Positions 26,041 through 34,617 are shown, numbered from the stretch's first letter. The stretch: DNA of 64,000 nt from Clostridium_B lapidicellarium (GCF_041224415.1 NZ_JBGFFE010000009.1:1-64000), one strand, 5' to 3'. The notes: generated from the letters alone by a model not told the origin. Numbers and translations are program-made.

Positions 26041-26872
26041 ACCCCTTGCCTCTAACTTCACTTGCATCCATAATTGACATAACCGCATTGGCATCCAGGT
26101 CATAGATGAATCTTTTAGCTTCTTCCACCTGTCTTGAACTCATGATGGAATATATGATCTTTTTTTGAACTCCAGTATATGCCCCTTCACCGTAAAGGTA
26201 AGTAACTCCCCTTCCAAGTTTTTCAACTATTTTTTTCTCTATCTCTTCATTTTTACTAGTTACTATAAACATTATCTTTTCTTTATCAAGTCCCTCAATA
26301 ATCTTATCAACTACTACGGAATACATATACATTGATATAAGAGTATAAATTGCAGTAGGCAAATTACCTATGAGCATGCCTGCCGCCACTACCACTGCAT
26401 TGATTGCAAAACCAATTCTCCCTATTGAAATACCATATTTCTTTTTCAGTGCAACTGCTATTATATCGGTGCCGCCCTGTGACGCCCTGCATTTAAATAC
26501 AATACCCGCCCCAACTCCAGTAAGCATTCCACTGCACAATGCCGACAAAAGTGGATCCGGCAAATAATAAAAATTACTTACCTTTCTTGTAAAAATCAAG
26601 GACAAAGACATGGCCGCCATACCTATAAAGCTGAAAATTCCAAATTTCTTGTCTACGGTTTTGAATCCTACTATAAATATAGGTATATTTATTGCTATAA
26701 TAAAATATCCTGAAGATATATCCGTCAAATACTGAAATATAATTGCAATACCTGAAACTCCGCCGCTTAAAAATTTATGCGGTATGATAAACATATTCAC
26801 TCCGATGGAATATATTATATTCCCCACAATTATCAATATTACTTTTAATACAACACCCTTTACATTTTTCAT
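26021..26872 (-). CDS. YitT family membrane protein (DUF161 + DUF2179)
   Basis: Membrane protein of the YitT/YvjA family, 283 residues from the ATG at 26872. That ATG has GGAG six bases upstream; an ATG four codons earlier lacks a ribosome binding site. Five or so helices (DUF161, about 10-205; motifs IPHKFLSGGVSGIA and RASQGGTDIIA) are followed by a cytoplasmic DUF2179 domain (about 215-280, LGRGVTYLYGEGAYTG). The function is not established. It overlaps the convergent LysE gene by 20 bases. Confidence 0.88.
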   Translation of the reverse strand: MKNVKGVVLKVILIIVGNIIYSIGVNMFIIPHKFLSGGVSGIAIIFQYLTDISSGYFIIAINIPIFIVGFKTVDKKFGIFSFIGMAAMSLSLIFTRKVSNFYYLPDPLLSALCSGMLTGVGAGIVFKCRASQGGTDIIAVALKKKYGISIGRIGFAINAVVVAAGMLIGNLPTAIYTLISMYMYSVVVDKIIEGLDKEKIMFIVTSKNEEIEKKIVEKLGRGVTYLYGEGAYTGVQKKIIYSIMSSRQVEEAKRFIYDLDANAVMSIMDASEVRGKGFKSRVF

Positions 26873-27155
26873 ATTTTTCTCCATACAAATAACCTATTTT
26901 TGATCTCTATTGCAAATAAATTCTATTACATACATATATTATGATCAATTACGATAGATGTCCATCAAATTACATTACTATTTATATAAAGGTGTGAACA
27001 CAAATTACATCACATATATATCACATATCTTTCCCTAATCTTCAAATACCTCCAGATATATTCCGGTACCTAAAATCAAACAAAATAATTGACACATTAA
27101 AGAACTGCCAGAATAAAATATTATGAGAAGCAATATCATGGGGGAATTTGAAAAA

Positions 27156-27854
27156 ATGCTCTACTTTAATTATCCTGATAATTCTAACTATATATTCAAT
27201 ATTGGAAAAAAGCACTTAAAATTCTATAGGCGTGACACAAATACCGGCTCAGTAATATTAAAAGAGCAAAAATTATCTCCTTCCAATTTTGGTATAAATT
27301 ATCCCGTAATTTCAAATGAAGGTGATACAGAATCTATTAAAAAAATCAATAACCTTATTGCCGACAAAGTGAGTTCACTATTTAAAAGTCAGGTACTTCT
27401 GCCTGAAATAATTGATTTTCACGATATCCTTGGGAACTACGAAATAATGTTAAATCAAAAAAATATTCTCAGCATACTTTTTAACATAAGTACCTATATA
27501 AATCAGGCCGCCCATGGATATACAAAGTACTCTTCCATAACAGCCAATACCGAAACAGGACAGGTATATGACTTTGACGATTTATTTAACTCCAAAGTAT
27601 ACTACACCAAAATACTAAACGAGTTGGCAAAACAGTACATTAAAGAAAATGATATACATCTAATCGGAAAATACGATGGAATAACCCAGGATCAAAAGTA
27701 CTATTTAACTCCCGAAAGTCTTGTACTGTACTATCAAATTTATGAATATACGCCGTATGTACATGGGCTTTTCAAAATAGAAATTCCCTACGCTAAAATC
27801 AAGAATATTATAAATCCCGCAGGGCCCATAGCCAAACTCATAGATACAATGTAA
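27156..27854 (+). CDS. DUF4163/DUF3298 protein (PdaC/RsiV-like fold)
   Basis: 232 residues from the ATG at 27156, which has GGGGG ten bases upstream; an ATG 11 codons earlier has no ribosome binding site and would lie next to the transcription start of a TTGACA...TAAAAT promoter (27089-27119, 19-base spacer). The N-terminal part (INYPVISNEGDTESIKKINNLI) is DUF4163-like; the C-terminal part (YDFDDLFNSK...YYLTPESLVLYYQIYEYTPYVHGLFKIEIPY) is the DUF3298 domain found in PdaC deacetylases and the anti-sigma factor RsiV. Unlike those, no signal peptide or membrane segment is visible. Role unknown. Confidence 0.75.
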   Translation: MLYFNYPDNSNYIFNIGKKHLKFYRRDTNTGSVILKEQKLSPSNFGINYPVISNEGDTESIKKINNLIADKVSSLFKSQVLLPEIIDFHDILGNYEIMLNQKNILSILFNISTYINQAAHGYTKYSSITANTETGQVYDFDDLFNSKVYYTKILNELAKQYIKENDIHLIGKYDGITQDQKYYLTPESLVLYYQIYEYTPYVHGLFKIEIPYAKIKNIINPAGPIAKLIDTM

Positions 27855-27876
27855 TCCATCCCCATCCATCAAATTT

Positions 27877-27917
27877 GGGAATTAAACTGCATTTTCAATT
27901 ACAGCAGTTTAATTCCC
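27877..27917. terminator. 14-bp hairpin between convergent genes
   Basis: GGGAATTAAACTGC (27877-27890) and GCAGTTTAATTCCC (27904-27917) form a perfect stem with a 13-base loop. It lies between the DUF3298 gene and the convergent peptidase gene and could serve both, though neither side has a clean T-run. Confidence 0.65.
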
Positions 27918-27929
27918 TGACATTGATTA

Positions 27930-29006
27930 TTATTCTATTACTTCCAAATCCTTTGGATAATGATTCAATACCTCACAGCCGCCTTCCTCAGCAATTACCA
28001 GATCTTCTATTCGTACTCCAACTTCTCCCGGTATATAAATACCAGGTTCAATGGAAAAAATCTGGCCCGGCTGAACCACATTGGTATTTGCCGAGGAAAC
28101 ATCACCAAAATCATGATCATCTATTCCTATAGAATGTCCCAGCCTATGGGTAAAATATTTCCCATAACCTTTTTCCATTATATAGTCCCTGGCTGCCGCA
28201 TCTATATCACAAAACCTAACTCCTGCCCCAGCTTTTTCTATTCCTCTCTTGTTTGCCTCAAGAACTATATTATAGACCTCCCTGCTGTGCTCCGGTACAT
28301 ATTTATAAAAAACAGTTCTAGTCATGTCCGAACAGTATGAATCTTTTTTGCAGCCGATATCGATGACAACACCATCTCCTTCCTTCACAGTCGAGTTGTC
28401 CATTACATGGTGCGGATCTGCCGCATTTGCACCATATCCTACAATAGGATCAAAGGAATGGCCCTGTGCTCCCAATTCTTCCCATATATCAGAAAGTATT
28501 TTTCCCATTTTCTTTTCAGAATATTTCTTGGGAATAAGTTTAATCATTCTGTCCATGGCAATATCATTTAATTTAGAGGAACTTCTCATAAGCTGCTTTT
28601 CCTTTTCATCTTTACACATCCTTACCTTGTCCACAATTTTTGAAGCATTTACAAATGCACTTCCGGCTTTTAATTTCATCAATTCAATTAAAAAATGTGA
28701 AGGCCAGTTTTTATCAATGCCCATGGGTTTATCTTTTTCAACATATTTTGAAAGGATTTCTACAGGTTCCTGAATATCATTGTAATAGACAATATCTATC
28801 CCCAAATCTTCATTTATCGGAAATAATTCATTTACGAAAAGTCTGTTGCCGTCCTTTAAATTTATATAAAGCGCCAGCATTCTTTCGCCAGGTAATATCC
28901 ATTTTCCTGTAAGATAAAATATAGAAGACGGATCCGAAATTATCATTTGAGGCAATTTCTTTTCTTCCATTAGTTTCAAAACCTTGTCAAGCCTTTCCTG
29001 TATCAT
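27930..29006 (-). CDS. M24B metallopeptidase (Xaa-Pro aminopeptidase/dipeptidase type)
   Basis: 358 residues. The N-terminal creatinase-like domain (about 1-125) precedes the pita-bread metallopeptidase domain. Metal ligands of the M24 family are visible: Asp in VVIDIGCKKDSYCSDMTRTVF (two aspartates), His in HRLGHSIGID, Glu in FSIEPGIYIPGEVGVRIED (two glutamates). HHVM near 190 is also typical. It cleaves dipeptides or the N-terminal residue before proline; PepQ versus PepP cannot be settled by eye. Divergent from an XRE-cupin regulator 244 bases away. Confidence 0.9.
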   Translation of the reverse strand: MIQERLDKVLKLMEEKKLPQMIISDPSSIFYLTGKWILPGERMLALYINLKDGNRLFVNELFPINEDLGIDIVYYNDIQEPVEILSKYVEKDKPMGIDKNWPSHFLIELMKLKAGSAFVNASKIVDKVRMCKDEKEKQLMRSSSKLNDIAMDRMIKLIPKKYSEKKMGKILSDIWEELGAQGHSFDPIVGYGANAADPHHVMDNSTVKEGDGVVIDIGCKKDSYCSDMTRTVFYKYVPEHSREVYNIVLEANKRGIEKAGAGVRFCDIDAAARDYIMEKGYGKYFTHRLGHSIGIDDHDFGDVSSANTNVVQPGQIFSIEPGIYIPGEVGVRIEDLVIAEEGGCEVLNHYPKDLEVIE

Positions 29007-29103
29007 TACAAATCAACTCCTAAAATTATATTTTTAATTCATATGTATCATAATAACTAATAATCAGAAAATTACAATATTATTTTACCACATTTCTCAT
29101 GTC

Positions 29104-29128
29104 ATGTATATATTTTTTCCATATACAT
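29104..29128. promoter_or_regulatory. Palindrome between peptidase and XRE-cupin regulator
   Basis: ATGTATAT (29104-29111) and ATATACAT (29121-29128) form a perfect 8-bp dyad with a 9-base spacer, midway in the divergent region. A second half-like CATATACAGT lies at about 29143. Candidate operator of the adjacent XRE-cupin protein. Confidence 0.35.
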
Positions 29129-29250
29129 AGTAATTTTCTTCACATATACAGTAAAAAATTTCAATATTTCAATGCATCTATATATTGAATATATTTATTC
29201 GTTATGATATCATTATCATGTTCAGATAAGTAAAACTTAGGAGGAAAAAA

Positions 29251-29796
29251 ATGATTGGTGAAATATCTCAAAAAATTCATAATTTAAGAAAGAAAAATAA
29301 TCTCACTTTAAAGGATTTAAGCAAAAAAACTGGCCTTTCAGTGAGTTTTTTATCTCAAATAGAAAATGGATCTTCCTCCCTGGCAATTACCTCATTAAAA
29401 AAAATAGCAGATGCCTTCAACGTAAACATGAGTTATTTCTTCAAAGCTCCTGAAACGCATAATTTTCTGGTCAAAATAAATGAGCAAAAAATATTTAAAA
29501 TGGAAGGTTCCAATTCAAAATTTATTAGAATAAGTGGAAATTTTCCTTCAAGAACCCTTGAATCCATGCTTATAATAATTCCTCCCGAGCAGACTCACGG
29601 AAGCACATTTAACCACCCCGGTGAAGAATTTGTATACGTACTGGAGGGAGGTCTTGTCGTAACTTTAGACGGCAGGGAATATTTCGTGGAAGCAGGCAAT
29701 TGTATACAATATCCTTCAACTATAATACATTCATGGAGAAATCCAATGAAGCAGGCTGCAAAACTAATCTCCATAACAACTCCACTTATCTTCTAG
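29251..29796 (+). CDS. XRE-family transcriptional regulator with cupin domain
   Basis: 181 residues: an N-terminal helix-turn-helix of the XRE type (about 8-62, LTLKDLSKKTGLSVSFLSQIENG) and a C-terminal cupin sensor (about 105-180, THGSTFNHPGEEFVYVLEG and the second cupin motif). Members of this class (PuuR-like) control amino-acid, polyamine or surface metabolism genes and bind a small ligand in the cupin. The ATG lies eight bases behind GGAGG (GGAGGAAAAAA). It may control itself and the divergent peptidase through the palindrome at 29104-29128. Confidence 0.88.
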   Translation: MIGEISQKIHNLRKKNNLTLKDLSKKTGLSVSFLSQIENGSSSLAITSLKKIADAFNVNMSYFFKAPETHNFLVKINEQKIFKMEGSNSKFIRISGNFPSRTLESMLIIIPPEQTHGSTFNHPGEEFVYVLEGGLVVTLDGREYFVEAGNCIQYPSTIIHSWRNPMKQAAKLISITTPLIF

Positions 29797-29812
29797 TGAA
29801 CTGCTGTCATTC

Positions 29813-29908
29813 TTACTCATTTTTATTCCCCCTATTCCCCCATTTCACCAATTCCCATATAAATAATGCTGTAACTGCCATTCCAAAAATTAAAATTAAC
29901 ACTTTCAT
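29813..29908 (-). CDS. Small membrane peptide, 31 aa
   Basis: A short frame with ATG at 29908, nine bases behind GGTGG. The product is 31 residues: one hydrophobic helix (about 2-21, VLILIFGMAVTALFIWELV) and a charged tail ending in NRGNKNE. It overlaps no other gene and lies just behind the XRE-cupin gene on the opposite strand. I do not recognise the family. Single-helix peptides of this size often act as subunits or modulators of membrane complexes, or as toxins; nothing here decides. Confidence 0.5.
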   Translation of the reverse strand: MKVLILIFGMAVTALFIWELVKWGNRGNKNE

Positions 29909-29984
29909 ATAAATACCACCTTCAATAATAAAATTATAGCATATCTTTCTATAAAAATAATGATTTTCAATTTAAAATTTTTCA

Positions 29985-30013
29985 TTGACATGTGTACATT
30001 AAAGGTGTATAAT
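29985..30013 (+). promoter_or_regulatory. Consensus sigma-A promoter of a 40-codon ORF
   Basis: TTGACA (29985-29990), exactly 17 bases, then TATAAT (30008-30013). It matches the consensus at all 12 positions, the strongest-looking promoter in the window. Confidence 0.9.
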
Positions 30014-30037
30014 AGTGTGATATAAGGAGGTGATAAA

Positions 30038-30160
30038 ATGAAAGATAAAAAATCAGTATTGATAACACCTGATATCATAGAGGAATGTTTATGTGAGTCC
30101 TTGGATACAGTGGAAAATAATTCTCAGTCACATAGAAAAAATAAAAAACATTTAAAGTAA
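30038..30160 (+). CDS. Small protein of unknown function, 40 aa
   Basis: ATG at 30038 is seven bases behind a perfect AAGGAGGTG site and 25 bases behind a consensus promoter, so expression should be strong. The 40-residue product starts MKDKKSVLITPDIIEECL, has a CLCE motif (two cysteines one residue apart, 18 and 20), an acidic middle and a basic tail HRKNKKHLK. No membrane segment. I do not recognise it. A weak hairpin with T-run (ATCATT / AATGAT, about 30207-30242) may end the transcript. Confidence 0.65.
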   Translation: MKDKKSVLITPDIIEECLCESLDTVENNSQSHRKNKKHLK

Positions 30161-30516
30161 ACAGAAATAATTTATTCCCACCAATTTAAGAGTTTATACT
30201 CTTGATATCATTTCTTTCTCATCAATGATTTTTTAATTTTTCAAGGGAAAATCCCATGAATTTCCCGCTATTTCTCCTATACCCTAGGAGAATAGGAGAA
30301 ATAGAAGTATAAGGTTGTAAACACATCTTGTCTATTAAAATATCCATGTTAAAGAAAGCAATTAAAAGTCAAAAAATTTATGAAGCCGGCTTGTAATAAT
30401 TTCACCAGTTAGGGGAATGAAATTAAAAAAACCAGCTTCATATTTTTATATCCAAATATTTAAGATAAATACCTGTTCAACAACAATTCATATAGTACAT
30501 TATAGCATATAATATA
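30161..30516. other. Gene-free stretch with several hairpins
   Basis: No ORF supported. Structures seen: AAGAGT-TTAT-ACTCTT (30188-30203); an 11-bp perfect repeat ATTTCTCCTAT / ATAGGAGAAAT (30270-30280, 30292-30302); and a larger element at 30380-30447 in which ATGAAGC...GCTTCAT encloses AATTTCA...TGAAATT and is followed by ATTTTTATA, which looks like a structured RNA ending in a terminator on the plus strand. No known riboswitch core was recognised. Confidence 0.4.
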
Positions 30517-30807
30517 TTATATATCCATAACATTTTCTTTGGAAATATCGATTATTTCGGCATCAGTATGGCTTTCTACAAAATCTACAATACTTTCCAT
30601 TATAGAATCAGTATGTGATGAATTCCCACATATTCCTACAATGCCTATGACTATTATCTGATATATGTCCCTGTCATCTATTTCCGATACGGATATATTA
30701 AACTTATTTTTTAATTTTTGAATTATACTCCTAACAACCATCCTCTTTTCTTTCAGAGAGTGCACCCAAGGTGCTCTCAACTTGATCTTCATGAATAAGA
30801 TTTTCAA
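30517..30807 (-). CDS. DUF503 (YlxP-like) protein
   Basis: 96 residues of the DUF503 family: the hallmark PWVHSLKEKRMVVRSIIQKLKNKFNISVSEID is present at about 13-45. Members are often encoded with ribosome-binding factor A in Bacillus; here the gene stands alone. Function unknown, with a ferredoxin-like fold suggested for the family. TTG start at 30807, six bases behind GGTGG; the ATG five codons later has no ribosome binding site. Confidence 0.88.
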   Translation of the reverse strand: MKILFMKIKLRAPWVHSLKEKRMVVRSIIQKLKNKFNISVSEIDDRDIYQIIVIGIVGICGNSSHTDSIMESIVDFVESHTDAEIIDISKENVMDI

Positions 30808-30962
30808 AATTTACCACCATCTTTTTTCAATAATATACATACCTTTCAAATAAATTATAATACAGTATTGATCATTTGCAAAAAATTTAATCCAATTTTA
30901 ATGTTAATGGGATATACTGAGTTTATATTTCACTGCAAATAAAAAGCAAGGAGATTTTTTTT

Positions 30963-31619
30963 ATGCCCTTATTAGAATTTAAAAACGTATCATACACGAG
31001 CGGTGACAAACACATATTGAAAAATTTATCTCTGGCAATTGATCGTGGAGATTTCATATCAATAGTAGGTCCGTCAGGCAGCGGCAAAAGTACTTTCTTC
31101 AGATTGTGCTCACAACTTATAAGTCCAACTGAAGGAACTATACTTTATAAAAATATACCTTATAATAAATACGACCCCATAGAGTGGAGGAGAAAAATAG
31201 CCTACTGCTTTCAAACCCCTTCCTTTTTCGGAAACACCGTAATGGACAATTTAAAATTTCCCTTTTCCGTAAGAAACAAGAAAGCGGATTTGTCAATTAT
31301 AAAAAAGCTTTTGAAAGATTTCAAGATGGATACGGAATATTTATCAAGAGCTGTAAACAATCTTTCAGGTGGAGAAAAACAGAGAATTGCACTTATAAGA
31401 ACTTTGATCACCGGCCCTGAAATTCTTCTTTTAGATGAAGTGACATCAGCTCTTGACGAAAAAAATACCCTCATCGTAGAAAACGTGATAAAATCCCTAA
31501 ATGGCAGCGGAATTACTATTTTATGGATAACGCACAATTCTCAACAGAGCAGGAAATATGCAAATAAAATTTTATCGATTGAGAATGGAACTTTAAAATC
31601 TTTGGAGGTCATAAAATGA
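30963..31619 (+). CDS. fetA: ABC transporter ATP-binding protein, FetA-like
   Basis: 218-residue ATPase with Walker A GPSGSGKS (about 36-43), signature LSGGEKQR, Walker B ILLLDEVTSALD and the switch histidine in WITHNSQQ. Its short length and the UPF0014 partner right behind identify it as the FetA (YbbL) ATPase, reported to work in iron export and oxidative stress resistance in Escherichia coli. ATG behind AAGGAG. It overlaps fetB by four bases (ATGA), indicating coupling. Confidence 0.85.
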   Translation: MPLLEFKNVSYTSGDKHILKNLSLAIDRGDFISIVGPSGSGKSTFFRLCSQLISPTEGTILYKNIPYNKYDPIEWRRKIAYCFQTPSFFGNTVMDNLKFPFSVRNKKADLSIIKKLLKDFKMDTEYLSRAVNNLSGGEKQRIALIRTLITGPEILLLDEVTSALDEKNTLIVENVIKSLNGSGITILWITHNSQQSRKYANKILSIENGTLKSLEVIK

Positions 31620-32383
31620 ATGGAGCTGCAGATATCAGTATTTATTCAATTTTATTTTCCCTATTACTTGTATTAATTGCCCTTGCATTTTCGTATTCAC
31701 AAAAATTAGATCTTGAAAAAGATATAGTCATAAGCATTGGAAGAGCCGTAATACAATTGATCATTGTGGGATATCTACTGAATTACATATTTGGATTAAA
31801 AAATATATTTTTCACTACATTTTTATTGATATTTATGATGATAAATGCTGCGTATAATGCAGCGAAAAGAGGATATAAAATCAAGAACGTATTTTTTGTA
31901 TCTTTTGTCTCAATAATTCTAGGGACATCAATTACTCTGACAATTCTTGTATTTTGTAAAGTCATAAAATATGAACCCTATCAAGTAATACCTATTGGCG
32001 GGATGATTATCAGCAATTCCATGGTGAGCCTGGGATTGAGCTACAAACAGATGAAGCTGGAATTTAAGAATAAAAAAGACGAAGTGGAGACAAAACTGTC
32101 ATTGGGAGCAGACATTTATCAGTCATCCATGAATATAATAAAAGATTCCATCAAGGTTGGAATGATGCCAACCATCGATTCAGCCAAGACATTGGGAATA
32201 GTAGCACTTCCCGGCATGATGACAGGACTTATTCTAGCGGGCACTTCACCCATAAGTGCTGTCAAATATCAGATAATAGTGACTTTCATGATGCTCTCTG
32301 CCACCTCTATATCTTCTTTTACAGCATGTTATCTAAGTTATAGAAATTTCTTCAATGACAGGAAACAATTAATCCAAGAATAA
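31616..32383 (+). CDS. fetB: UPF0014 membrane protein, FetB-like exporter
   Basis: 255-residue permease with about seven helices, the UPF0014/YbbM family. Motifs seen: NAAYNAAKRGYK, GMIISNSMVSLGLSYKQ, and the ALPGMMTGLILAGTSPISAVKYQIIV segment that marks the family. It pairs with the ATPase upstream; the ATG is seven bases behind GGAGG. Probable metal (iron) efflux. It ends 4 bases from the stop of the convergent rsgI. Confidence 0.87.
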   Translation: MNGAADISIYSILFSLLLVLIALAFSYSQKLDLEKDIVISIGRAVIQLIIVGYLLNYIFGLKNIFFTTFLLIFMMINAAYNAAKRGYKIKNVFFVSFVSIILGTSITLTILVFCKVIKYEPYQVIPIGGMIISNSMVSLGLSYKQMKLEFKNKKDEVETKLSLGADIYQSSMNIIKDSIKVGMMPTIDSAKTLGIVALPGMMTGLILAGTSPISAVKYQIIVTFMMLSATSISSFTACYLSYRNFFNDRKQLIQE

Positions 32384-32387
32384 CTGG

Positions 32388-33350
32388 CTATCTGTTTTTT
32401 CCCATATGGGAATCTGAACCGTGCCAAGATGAATTACTCCGGTTGAATCTGCTCTTTCCACTATTGAAGTTCTTTCTCGGAGCTCTCGGAGCCTGGTTTA
32501 CTTTAATGCTGTTTTTATTAGAATAATGATTTGGTTGAATTTGGGGGCGTTTTGGAACAAATTTAACTCTGACATTTTTTTTACTTGGAGAAGGACTATA
32601 ATTGCTGTGAACACTGTTTTTTCTGTTATAGGTACTATTTGACGATTTATAATTGCTTTTGCTGTTCAAATACTTATCGTCCGTCCTGCCATCAATGTTA
32701 CTGTCAACACTCTTTACATTTTTGGCCGGACTGTAATTCAAACTTCTGCCGGCGCTTTTATCCGGCTCTTTAACTAAATTTTTATTTAAGATAACATTGC
32801 CATTTGATTTGATTTTAACATTCAAGTCAGAAGTTTTAATATCTGATTTGAATTTAGAAATATCCAGGTTCTTACCGGATATATTGATAGAAATACTTTT
32901 TGCCTTCATGTACTTCCTGTCAATAAGTTTGTCTTTCCGGGATTGATAAAGTATCATTCTCAGCCCATCATTCACGTCAATATTATTTATTTTAATTTGA
33001 TTCAGTACCTTGCGGCCGTCGTCATTCAATGCTTTTGAAGAAATAATTCTGTTTAAAGAATTTACTTTCAGTTCAATACGTGGATTTATATTCACCAAAA
33101 CCGTGGCCGAAGGGCTGTAATAAACTCTGGCGGCACCGCAAACAACCAGTGCAAATGCTATACATGCCGCAATCAATATTTTTTTGGCACTGACAGGGAA
33201 AAATCTATGTACAGCTTCATTTCCTACAAATTTTTCACCAATATTAGGTTTTTTACCATTGCAGTTTACTCTTATAAATTCACCATAAGGAGTAAGTAAA
33301 TTAGCATATTTACCATTTGTATCTATTACTATACCTTCTTTTTTACTCAT
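32388..33350 (-). CDS. rsgI: Anti-sigma-I factor RsgI-like
   Basis: 320-residue single-pass membrane protein. The N-terminal cytoplasmic RsgI domain (about 1-50, KKEGIVIDTNGKYANLLTPYGEFIRV) binds SigI; a membrane helix follows (about 57-77), then a conserved extracytoplasmic domain (about 80-190, SPSATVLVNINPRIELKVNSLNRI). The last 120 residues are low-complexity, rich in Ser, Asn, Lys and Pro. In cellulosome-forming clostridia the RsgI tail carries carbohydrate-binding modules; none is seen here, so it may sense the wall directly. It overlaps sigI by eight bases. Confidence 0.9.
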   Translation of the reverse strand: MSKKEGIVIDTNGKYANLLTPYGEFIRVNCNGKKPNIGEKFVGNEAVHRFFPVSAKKILIAACIAFALVVCGAARVYYSPSATVLVNINPRIELKVNSLNRIISSKALNDDGRKVLNQIKINNIDVNDGLRMILYQSRKDKLIDRKYMKAKSISINISGKNLDISKFKSDIKTSDLNVKIKSNGNVILNKNLVKEPDKSAGRSLNYSPAKNVKSVDSNIDGRTDDKYLNSKSNYKSSNSTYNRKNSVHSNYSPSPSKKNVRVKFVPKRPQIQPNHYSNKNSIKVNQAPRAPRKNFNSGKSRFNRSNSSWHGSDSHMGKNR

Positions 33351-34029
33351 TATTCACACCTGCTTTTATATTTAAATAAGACTTTATGTAAAGAAACTTT
33401 TCACTGCTGAATATTATAAATAAAACAATGATATATTTTCTCCACTTATCGATAAATTTTTTGCTAAATCCGGTATATACGCATATTTTCTTAACGGGAA
33501 GCCGTCTTTTATTTAATATGTAACTGCTAATTTCACTATTATTACATATCTTCAAAGCAAGTTTTAAAGCATTGTTTCTCGTATCCTTATGTTTTGGACT
33601 TTTATTTACCAGGCTGTTGAAATTAATTCTGTATTTCACAAGCTCTTTTTTCAATTCAATAATCTCATATGCCCTATTTTTATTTTCCGTTTCCAATTCA
33701 AAGCTATCTATAGAACTGATATTGTCCAATTTTCCACCGTCACACTGATCATCCTCAAAAGTAAGCAAAGGTAAATTCCTATTTTTTCTAAAATAATCAA
33801 TCAATGCATTTTTGATTATAACTCTTGCATATGCATAGAAATTCCCCTTGTTTTCTGTATATTTATCACAAGCCTTATTAAATGCAATCAAAGCAATACT
33901 GAGCTCATCGTCATTTTCCCACTGAAGGTGTTTTTTTGAAATAGAGTAAGTACATTTATATATAAAATTCTTATTTTCACTAATAAATTCATCTTTGTTC
34001 TTACAAATCAAGTGATTAATATTCTGCAT
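33343..34029 (-). CDS. sigI: RNA polymerase sigma factor SigI
   Basis: 228-residue alternative sigma factor of the SigI family. The region 2-like part (about 35-90, DDELSIALIAFNKACDKYTENKGNFYAYARVIIKNALIDYFRKN) is clear, with a C-terminal helix-turn-helix (VKKICVYTGFSKKFIDKWRKYI). In Bacillus and Clostridium SigI responds to heat or polysaccharide signals and is held by RsgI, encoded just behind it with an eight-base overlap. A SigI-type promoter (ACCCCC...CGTA) lies upstream at 34053-34081, suggesting autoregulation. ATG behind GAGGTG. Confidence 0.9.
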   Translation of the reverse strand: MQNINHLICKNKDEFISENKNFIYKCTYSISKKHLQWENDDELSIALIAFNKACDKYTENKGNFYAYARVIIKNALIDYFRKNRNLPLLTFEDDQCDGGKLDNISSIDSFELETENKNRAYEIIELKKELVKYRINFNSLVNKSPKHKDTRNNALKLALKICNNSEISSYILNKRRLPVKKICVYTGFSKKFIDKWRKYIIVLFIIFSSEKFLYIKSYLNIKAGVNNE

Positions 34030-34052
34030 GAAATCACCTCATGTATTAATTA

Positions 34053-34081
34053 TACGAAAAAAAGCAATAATTTCAGGGGGT
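34053..34081 (-). promoter_or_regulatory. Candidate SigI-dependent promoter of sigI-rsgI
   Basis: On the minus strand ACCCCC (plus 34076-34081) and CGTA (plus 34053-34056), 19 bases apart, correspond to the -35 ACCCCC and -10 CGWA elements known for SigI promoters. No TTGACA-like -35 serves the overlapping TATAAT. The sigI ATG is 24 bases further on. Confidence 0.55.
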
Positions 34082-34086
34082 AAATT

Positions 34087-34617
34087 CTAAAAATTATTCC
34101 TCAAGCCCGCATTCCTGAGTTTAAATTTTTGAACAGCCATGGCCAAAACATCATAGATTTCATCATACTTAAATATTTTTCCCTGTAAAATCATATTTTT
34201 AAATTTTTCTATGGAAACAAACCTCACCTCGCTTACTTCTTCCTTCTGGAGAACTACTTTCGACAAATCAATATTCATATACACAAAATAAATGTCCCAG
34301 ATAATGTTATCCTGAAATATTCTCATTATAAAATCCATATCTTCTTTCCTGAAACATATTCCCAGTTCCTCCTTTACTTCCCTCATAGAACCCTCCAATG
34401 TATCTTCACCGCTTATCATACATCCTGTAGTCAATGTCCATATATTTGGAAGGACCTCCTTATTTTCGGATCTTTTCTGAATCAATATTTCAAGTTTGTC
34501 ATTTATTATCCAGACCTCAGCTGCCAAATGATACTGTCCGCCGCTTAAGACATCGGTACGTCTTTTTTTTAGACCTGTTTTATGTCCTTTATTGTCGTAT
34601 ATATCCCATAATTCCAT
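34087..34617 (-). CDS. Nudix hydrolase (YfcD/isopentenyl isomerase-like)
   Basis: 176 residues with a perfect Nudix box, GX5EX7REVXEELGI (GCMISGEDTLEGSMREVKEELGI read at about 66-88). The N-terminal WDIYDNKGHKTGLKKRRTD is typical of the YfcD/IPP-isomerase-like Nudix branch, whose members act on nucleoside diphosphate derivatives; the real substrate is unknown. ATG behind GGGGG. It starts upstream of the SigI-type promoter of sigI-rsgI and could read into that operon, with a 57-base gap to sigI. Confidence 0.82.
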   Translation of the reverse strand: MELWDIYDNKGHKTGLKKRRTDVLSGGQYHLAAEVWIINDKLEILIQKRSENKEVLPNIWTLTTGCMISGEDTLEGSMREVKEELGICFRKEDMDFIMRIFQDNIIWDIYFVYMNIDLSKVVLQKEEVSEVRFVSIEKFKNMILQGKIFKYDEIYDVLAMAVQKFKLRNAGLRNNF

